Source: Agrostemma githago (taxonomy: Eukaryota > Streptophyta > Magnoliopsida > Caryophyllales > Caryophyllaceae). Taken from it: a DNA stretch of 64,000 nucleotides. The notes below the pieces were generated by a model. The model did not search any database. It saw only the letters and a list, made by a program, of their open reading frames with translations, and had not been told where the DNA came from. Location of the stretch: the NCBI GenBank assembly GCA_958450325.1, contig OY288257.1, positions 31,080,771 through 31,144,770 on the forward strand. The letters run 5' to 3'. The position numbers and the translations under genes were made by a program. Below are positions 39,201-48,200 of this stretch, piece after piece (positions within the stretch are counted from its first letter, which is position 1; each line of letters starts with the position of its first letter).

Positions 39201-42200
39201 AATTCCATGGAGTTTCACTTGAGCCATCTGCTTAGTGTGAGGTAAAACATATCAAAGGTGATGGACTTCTTACGATTTTGTAAGCCAACATTTCGCAGTC
39301 TAAAGAGGCTTGCCTACACTACAAGCCTAAATTCGGCTTTAGCCTGATATAAATGTCATTCGCATCAGGCAGAAATCTTTAGTTAACATCCTCTATAACC
39401 TTTTATTCAAAGAGATACAGATTTTATTTTGAAGTGAAATTCAAGGTGAACACATAGCTTAAAATCGCGGGAGAGTGGCGATAGCAATATCCTGGAATCG
39501 TCCTTAACTCGGCCGTCGCATTGAGTGGCTGTTATCACGGTGAAATTGATGCTTAAGAGCTTTGACAGACATTTTATCTTATACTCCATATTTTCTATTT
39601 CATATCAAGTAAAAATAAAATCGTTAAGGATAATTGAGTTAACCAATATTTTACAATTTTTCAGTGATTTTATTTACAAAGTTTGGTTGGTACAACTTAT
39701 AACTCAGTCATCTTGGGTCCTTCGTGAACCGTGTTGGACCAAGTTGGCCTCTACATATTACATACCGTCTCGACAATATTTTCCTACTTTTAATTTACCC
39801 GAGATATCTCGTATTTGCGAATAACGATAAATCTTGGGTGTTGAGCAATATACGGCCGATGGGTGAGCCAACGATTTTAGTTTGCCTAAACTTGGAATTC
39901 ACAAACAGTATGTTTTCTTTCAAATGTTTGTAGACGTTTCCTAAGATAGTAAGAGCTATTATAATCAGGTTAATAGGGAGAAGCTTTAATAAAAACAACA
40001 ATTAAGTAAAAGCGCAACCAGTCTGTTGAGCCGCTTAAATTGTCCCCTTTCTATTTTAGGTAAGAAAAATAGTGTATTTCCAATATCATCACATTGTTCA
40101 GAATCCTTAAATCTTCTTATAATAGAAAGGAGACCCTAAAAATGGGACAGAGGGAGTGGTATTATTAGCGAAAAGGGAACCAGTATTTCATGCAAACCTG
40201 TAACCCACCATACAGCATGTGTACATGTGAATCTATAAATCCAGGAAGTACAACTTTCCCCTCGAGATTCAACGTTTCTGTTGTGGAGCCTTCTAATGCC
40301 TTCAGCAGGAAAAAAATAATAATAACAAGATAAGATAAGACTGCAATACTATGGAGCACATAGGAACTTCTCAAGTCAGGAATCCTTTCACATAACTTAG
40401 CCAGTTAACCCCTTAGTAGAACAATAATTTTGATCTCAAGTGCATTGATAATTGATCCCACAGGCACATTTACAACTTACAAAATCTTAATTAACCTACT
40501 AATTCAAAAATGTCGGACCGTCAAGCATTTATCAGAGTACAAAAGAAAAACATTAGTTTCTCTGATGGACCTCCTAAATGTAATTTGATGTGAAGAATAC
40601 ATACTGAGTACATCAAAAGTTGGAATGAGTACATCGTCAAAAGTGGATTGGAATGACTACGTCATCAAAAGTTTTTTTATTGATAATTGGTAAGTATATT
40701 AATAAGTAACCATTTACAACTTACAAAAACACAGCCCCACAACGTGGCCTACCCACATAAGAGATTGCAGGGAAAGTAACAAACGAAAACCGGAGTATTT
40801 ACTTAAAATTCTGTTAATCCAGCTTCTATCCCTATTAGTATCTTGTTATTGCATACAATTTAGAGTTTCTTGACGTCAACAAAAGTTGCCATGAATCTCA
40901 ATCCAATGACATCTATCTATATATAAAGTTAAAAGGCTTCTTTAAGCATTTAATTTTTTGCCACGTGGCATACATTAATGGGTTTTTTTTATTTTATTAA
41001 AATTTATTTTTAATTTATTTTAATTGTTTTATTACTTATGTGTTGCACATTTTTACTTGTATTAAATTTATATTTTATCACATTAAGTATCACAAATTTT
41101 TCGTCTACCCATATTTAATAATTTGTTTTTTTTTTGCTAAAGGGTAAGTTTGTATTAAAAAATATGAATCAATATACACAAGTTTGGCTACGTCAGATTA
41201 CGTAGCCATCTAGCATCCCTAGCCCGTAACGGGTATTTTATCTTAGCCATAATTCTATCCCGTACATCCGTCTGAATCAGTTTAACTATATGATGAGGTC
41301 GCTGCACCGACCCTTCTAATCTGCACAAATTCCTTTGCCTCCACACATGATACACCATGGCATTGCACATGGCGCGAATAACGTTGCATTGAAACTTTGT
41401 TCCCCGCATGTTAGTCGCCCAAATCAGAGTATCGGTACTAGGTATCCGTTTCTTCACCCAACAGCTCAAGCTGCAAACAATCTGAGAACTCCAGGCACAT
41501 CCAAAGAAAAGATGTTCCAAGGTCTCTTCATGGGCCTCACAAAAATAGCAACGATCTGAGTCAGAAACACCAAACCGCTTCAAATTGATTCTAGTGTTTA
41601 AAGCCTTCCTAAACACGAGCCAAGAAATGAAGTTGTGTTTAGGACTACTCCAACCACTCCAAACAAGACGGGCCCAAGGGACATTCGGGTTGTGAGCCCG
41701 TAATCCATCGTACCCCTCCGAGATCAGGTAACAAGTTCGCGATCCATGCCATCGATCATTCACAAACATATGCTTAATTTTATCCTTAGCATGACAAATC
41801 TTCCGCCAAGCCCAGGTGACATCCGTATTAGGTTGATAATCACGCCACTCACGGCCCTTCAGGTAGATGGCATTCACCCACCGGACCCAAAGCCGATCCG
41901 GTTGATCAAAAATCCAAGATGCCAGTTTTGCAACAGCAGCCAGGTTCCAAGAGACCAAGTCCCTAAGCCCCAAACCCCCCTCCAGCTTAGGGCAGCAGAT
42001 CTTCTCCCAACTCACCAGGGCCCTATTATTTCCCTCAACGCCTCCATTCCAAAGAAAATTGCGACATAAGGAAATAATTCTATTCACTACATAAGCCGGA
42101 ATAATAAAAACCATCGCCCAATAATTATGCAGCTAAGACAGCACAGACTGGACCAAAGTAAGTCTACCCGCATAAGACAGCTTCTGGGCTCCAATACTAG

Positions 42201-45200
42201 AGATCCTTGATATAATACGAGCAATCAAGGTCTCACATTCATTTTTTCCAAGCCGGGTACATTGGATCGGCAAACCGAGATAGCGAAAAGGCAACGTACC
42301 TTCCACACAGCCCGAGAATTGTAGGATAGAAGCTTTCACATCCTCATCTACACCTGCGAAATAAGCATGCGACTTCCCAATGCTTATATTAAGCCCCGAG
42401 GCCTGACTGAATGTAGCAAAAGCTCTCCACAAGAATTCCATCGACTCAGTATCCCCTTTGCAAAAGAGAAGCAAATCATCAGCAAACATCAGGTGGGTAA
42501 GCTTCATTAACCCGCATTTCGGATGGTACCTGAATTTCCTGTCGATCTTACCATATGTCAAAATATGAGAAAAATATTCCATACATATAGTAAAGAGCAA
42601 CAGAGACATAGGACCTCCTTGTCTCAAACCTCTCTTCCCACGAAAAAACCCGAAACTATCCCCATTAGCACTAAGGGAGTACGAGACGGACGTGACACAC
42701 TCCATAATCAGACAACGAAAATGCTCCGGGAAATCAAAAGCAATAAGCATTTGCTCAACAAAACTCCATTCCACACTATCGTAGGCCTTGTGAATATCAA
42801 CCTTGAAAAGACATCTAGGGGAAACACGACCTCTCCTATACATCTTAACAAGATCTTGACAAATTAGAACGTTCTCGACGATACTCCGACCCTCAATAAA
42901 TCCACCCTGAGTAGGTGAAATTATCCGGGGCAGAACTTTGGCCAATCTCGCGCATATAATTTTGGCGATACATTTATACACAACATTACAGCACGCTATT
43001 GGCCTGAAATCTTTCACAGACTGAGGCCTGCTCATTTTTGGGATTAGAGTAATGATAGCACAATTCAGCTGTTTCAGCAGCTTACCAGAAATGAAGAAAT
43101 CCTGGATCGCGCTGACCACAGCTCCACCAACAATATCCCACGAATCAATAAAAAATTGACTCGTGAAACCATCCGGACCCGGAGCTTTATCACGGTGAAT
43201 AGCGTGCATAGCTTTCTTGATTTCCTCCTCGGTGACGCTCGCCCCAAGCATAAGTTTCTGCTCGTCCGAGCATGTACTCCCCAAGCGCACAATATCCATA
43301 TGGATAGGCTCAACCGTCATCGAGTCACCCAAAAGCGAGGTGTAGTACCTCAAGAACGCGTGTTCAATTTCAGCTTTGGTTCCGCATTCTCTCCCCTCAG
43401 CATCTGCAATCTTAGCGACAGCATTATGTGCTCGTCTCGCTCTCATCAAGCCATGGAAAAATGCGGAATTAACGTCACTCTCTTTAAGCCACCGTTGTTT
43501 CGATTTCTGTGCCCAGAAATCTGCACGGGCAGCCTGCAGTTGTCGGACAGAATCATTCGCAGCCATTTCTTCCTGCATCAGTTCAGTAGACAGTTCAGTG
43601 CGCAGGCAGACTTGCAGGTCAGCCAACTGCTTTTCAGCCATACTACACCGGGCCTCAATGTCCGAGAACGAAGACGCGTTCAGCAACTTCAAGGGACGTT
43701 TCAGGCTTCTCAACTTCGTGACTAATTGGAACATGAGCGTGCCCCCAACCTGAACATCCCACGCCTTACTCACACAATTCAGAAACTCATGAGACTTACT
43801 CCACAAATTCAAGTACTTGAAGGATCGATTCTTCCTACCCGGGGGGCTACCCAATTGTACAACACAAGGACAATGATCAAAGGTCCCTTCCGGTAGAAAG
43901 TTCGCAAACCCGTCCGGAAACAACCTAACCATCTCATCATTCGCCAAACATCTATCAATACGGCTAAAGACTCTAGTTTCAACAACTTTATGCTTATTAT
44001 TCCACGTGAACCACGAACCACTCGCTCTAAAATCCCCAATCTCACAATTGGCTAAACAATCCCGAAATTGGTTCATTTCCTCGTCCGAGGAAGAACCCCC
44101 AAGGCGTTCACGAGTGTCGAGGACACAGTTGAAGTCACCAAGGACCATCCAGGGACCTAAACGCGCATAAGTCTCCATCTTTTGCCACAGCTCCCCCCTT
44201 CCCCCAACGGTATTAAAGGCATACACGATGGTAAGGAAATAACTCTTCCCCGAGGCCGAGGAGACACGAACATGGATACTTTGAGCACTGTATTCCAAGA
44301 TCATAATATTCACCTTATCATGCTTCCATAATAACCAAACACGACCCCCTTCCGCACAATGGCTATTCGTAGTAATACTCCAATCCGAGAAGACATTTTG
44401 GTGTACTTTCGCATAAGCCTTATTCTTTATTTTAGTCTCAAGAAGACCAAAGACATCTACTTGCTGATTCCTAACAAACTCACTTATAGCACGCTGTTTA
44501 TTTATATTACACATACCCCTCACATTCCAGCATCCAATATTATGTATTTCCATGGATGACTAATTCTAATCCAACCCCCTCATTTCCTTCGACCGAGCCT
44601 TTCCTTGGAGACCCTATAATCATGTCAGCATAGGATACACCCTCACTCACCTCTCTAAGTGGCAGCGTGGCCTTGGGAGAAAGCCCCACCTGACCCGGAA
44701 TCCTAGGCTTGCTAGGACCTGCCACCATCGTGTTCACAGGGGGTTTGGGCCCCGTTATCTGGCTCGCCGAGGCCTGTTTCGCAGCACCTCCGTCATTCTC
44801 TTTACTTCTTGTCTCGCCTTCCTTAGTTCATCACGCCGACAGTCTCGAACTTCATGTCCATAACCTTTGCATTTGGAACACCATATAGGTTTCCATTCAT
44901 ATTTGACAAAGACATCCACCACATTCCCCTTCTCATCCAATAATTTTATCTCACTCCTAAATTTCTGACCTACCTTAGCCATAACCATTACTCTCGCATA
45001 CCCAAGCCTAGACCTTTCCTCCGTAGCCAAGTCAGACTTGACATACGGACCAACACGGGAAGCTATCCTAGGCAAACATCTACCCCAGAATTTCAAGGGT
45101 AGGTCATGTAACTGAATCCACACAGGAACTTCAGGTACATCCGACTTGTCCAACTTTGCATCCGGGGTCCATTCTTTTACAATTAGGGGCTTGTTATCAA

Positions 45201-48200
45201 ACATAAACAGACCATGGTCGAGGATTTTTACCTTAGCTTCCTTGTCCTTGAACCGAACTAGGAAGATGTCATTGGGAAGGAAGGAAATCTTGTCTATGCC
45301 ATGATCCTTCCAAATTCGTCTCACAAACCCTTCCACCACTTCCCATGGCGGATTAGCGCCCATAATGAAACAGAATACAGCAGTGCTCCAATACTCTATC
45401 TCCTCATCAGCATCCTCCTCGGTAAATTTGAGCATGTCCTCTTCATCATCCATGTCCACAATTCGCTTCCCTTCTCGCTGTTTCCATCCTCCCGAATCCA
45501 TGCCCAATTCCGGCCTTGTCTCAGGCACGTAATCCGGCACAACTTCATCCGTGTCTGACACGTAATTCAATCCCGGGATCTCATTGATTGTAGAGTTCAC
45601 TTTGGACGTTGCATTGTCATCCAAATTCGATATTTTTACAACCTTTCGAAGCAATTCCTCCTTTGCCCTACGTGTTACTGGTTTCATATTCTTAGACCCC
45701 CTCGAAACGGCCGTGGATTTTTGCCTCATTGAGGCAGGACGAGCGCTCGCCTAGTCGAAGGCAGGCCAGCACACGCCTGAAACAGACTCGCCGGAAATCT
45801 CGCAAAGGTACGCCGGAAATCCCCAGAGACAACGAAGAGTTGATTTTCCAATAATTTGTTATAAAAGCTAATTCAATTTATTATTATTGTTATTTTTCAA
45901 AACCTTTACCTCCACCTTTCATTACAAGCAAATATTAAAAATAGTACTTCGTAAATAGTTTAACACCTTTTTTTTCAAATAAAAATTTTCGTTTCTTAGG
46001 TTTTTTTCTTTAACAAAATTAATATTTGTTTGCTATTTTATGTCACTAAATTTAAACTTTATTACATTATAAATTTGATATGTGTTTAGCTATTTTAATT
46101 TATTAATAAATTTATTACTACTTACAGTTATTTTAATCGCAAATAAATATTTTGTTATGCATTCAGTTTTTTCTCACGTGGCGGATGCTTTCATGTTTTT
46201 TTTAACAATTTAATGTTTTACAAAAAAAAAATTATCTTTTTTTAGTTTTGAACTTTTTTATATGGGTTGTAAATTAAGGATTACAACAAATTTACATTAT
46301 TTATACTTCTTAATTTATATTTACTAATTTGTCTATATAATATATTCAAAAGATAACTTAAAACATTAAATTTTATTCCACATGTCAAAGTTTTTTTTTT
46401 GAAGACAATGGAAAAACTTAATATTTCACTTAAAACATGCATTTATTATTATTAATAAAAATTAATGATTTTGAAAAAAAAAAAAAAACTTAATAGGTTA
46501 CAACTTTTCATCTACTTTTGCCTTAATAATCAAATTTTATATTAATAATTATATTATATATTAGAGAAAATTGATAACTTATACCTCAAATAATACGCTT
46601 TTTCAAATTTTATACCTCCAATAATATGTTTTCAAAACTTATACCCATCTACCCTATTTCATCCTTAATCTATACCTTACTCTAAAGTCCGTTAAAAAAC
46701 TTACGGATTCCGTCATCCTTAAGGTTTAAATTATAACATTTGTCTTTCTCTTTCCAATTATACCCCTTCTCAACCTAATCAATAAAACTGATACAATTTC
46801 ATTCATCAATTTTTCCTTGTTCATCAACGAATCTTCTTCTTCCTCAAGCAGGTCATGGAATTGTATTGGGTAATAATATTCCCTCTTCCCTTAAAATCTA
46901 ATGTTCTGTACTTCTATATACACATATACCTAATAAATGTAGGTTTAAAAATGATGATGGTTTTGCTTGCTTTGTCCAACCATCATACAGTGACATTAAT
47001 TAACGGCATGCCCATAAAATCCAACACAATTAACTCTAAATCCAGGCAAAACCCAAACATATTTCATTCTGAATATGGTAATTTCTTGGTGAAAAATCAA
47101 GATGGAGGCCGTAGGCCCGTAGTGCAGGGTCGCGGGTGTTTTGGATTGTTGGTACGAGGATGGAGTAGTGTCGGCTAAATACCGACACTTCTGGGCCGTC
47201 GCGGCGAAGAATAGTGGAGGAATATGTCGGTGCTCGAAAAGGGTTATGGACAAATAAAGGGAATCGAAGTTGTGGGTGCAAGCTAAGGCAGGCATGGGGT
47301 GGTGAACTGGTGTTTAAAGCGGAGCTCGGTGTTAGTGTTGGACTGTTGTCATTGTGACGAAGCGGTGGTGCGCCCAGGTTTAGATCGATTTGGGGGTAAA
47401 TCATGATATATTAGTTTTTGTTTTTAGTGAGTGAATTGTGAAATTAATTGAAGTGGTCTTCCTTCTCATACTAAACAAGGGTATAATGGTCAGTTTATCT
47501 TAATCCGTTAATTTTTTGACGGAATTTGGAATAAGGTATAAATTATGAAAAAAATAAGTAAGGAAGGTATAAGTTTTGAAAAAAAATTATTGGAGGTATA
47601 AAATTTGAAAAAGAGTATTATTCAACGTATAAGTTATCAATTTTCCCTATATATTATGAAGAACTTCATTAACATCATTATAAAACTAAATAATCGGTAT
47701 AATGGAGATTTGAAAAAAAATATCATTTGTATTTTGAGATTTCTTATTCACATTTCTTTCGTTCTACTTTATAAATATTCTCTTCAATTTTATAATTGTT
47801 CTTCGTTGATTCTAATTTTGGTACTAATTTTATATTTTTGCATTTTTTTTGTTTAGTTAACTTATGCAAACCTAATAATCAAGACTGGAATTTCTCATTT
47901 TTCAAGTATAATAATTTTATTTTAATAGATTTTTATATTGATTATTATATAAATACATTTCAAGTTAACTTTAAATCTCATGAATTTTGTGTTCATAAGA
48001 GTGTACTTTTATTTATATTCAGAGTTGACAAAATTTACAAAATATGATTAAGAAGAAGTTGCAAATTTAATTGTTAATCAAATTAGCATATTAAAGATTA
48101 CAATTGTTTGGCTAAAATGTATTTAATATTTTATATTAAAGGTTAAATTTTATATTGAGTGACTTCTGCCTCTTCCATTAAAACATGAAAAACATTAATC

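Larger units (their letters stand above)
41128..45849 (-). mobile_element. Near full-length L1-type LINE
   Basis: 4.7 kb on the minus strand, with ORF1, ORF2 and a 3' A-tail (T-run on the plus strand at 41126-41135). An 11-bp duplication AATAATTTGTT flanks it (41117-41127 and 45850-45860); it abuts the A-tail, so the left boundary may move by a few bases. A single stop in ORF2 and a frameshift near the end of ORF1 are the only breaks seen. Confidence 0.88.
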
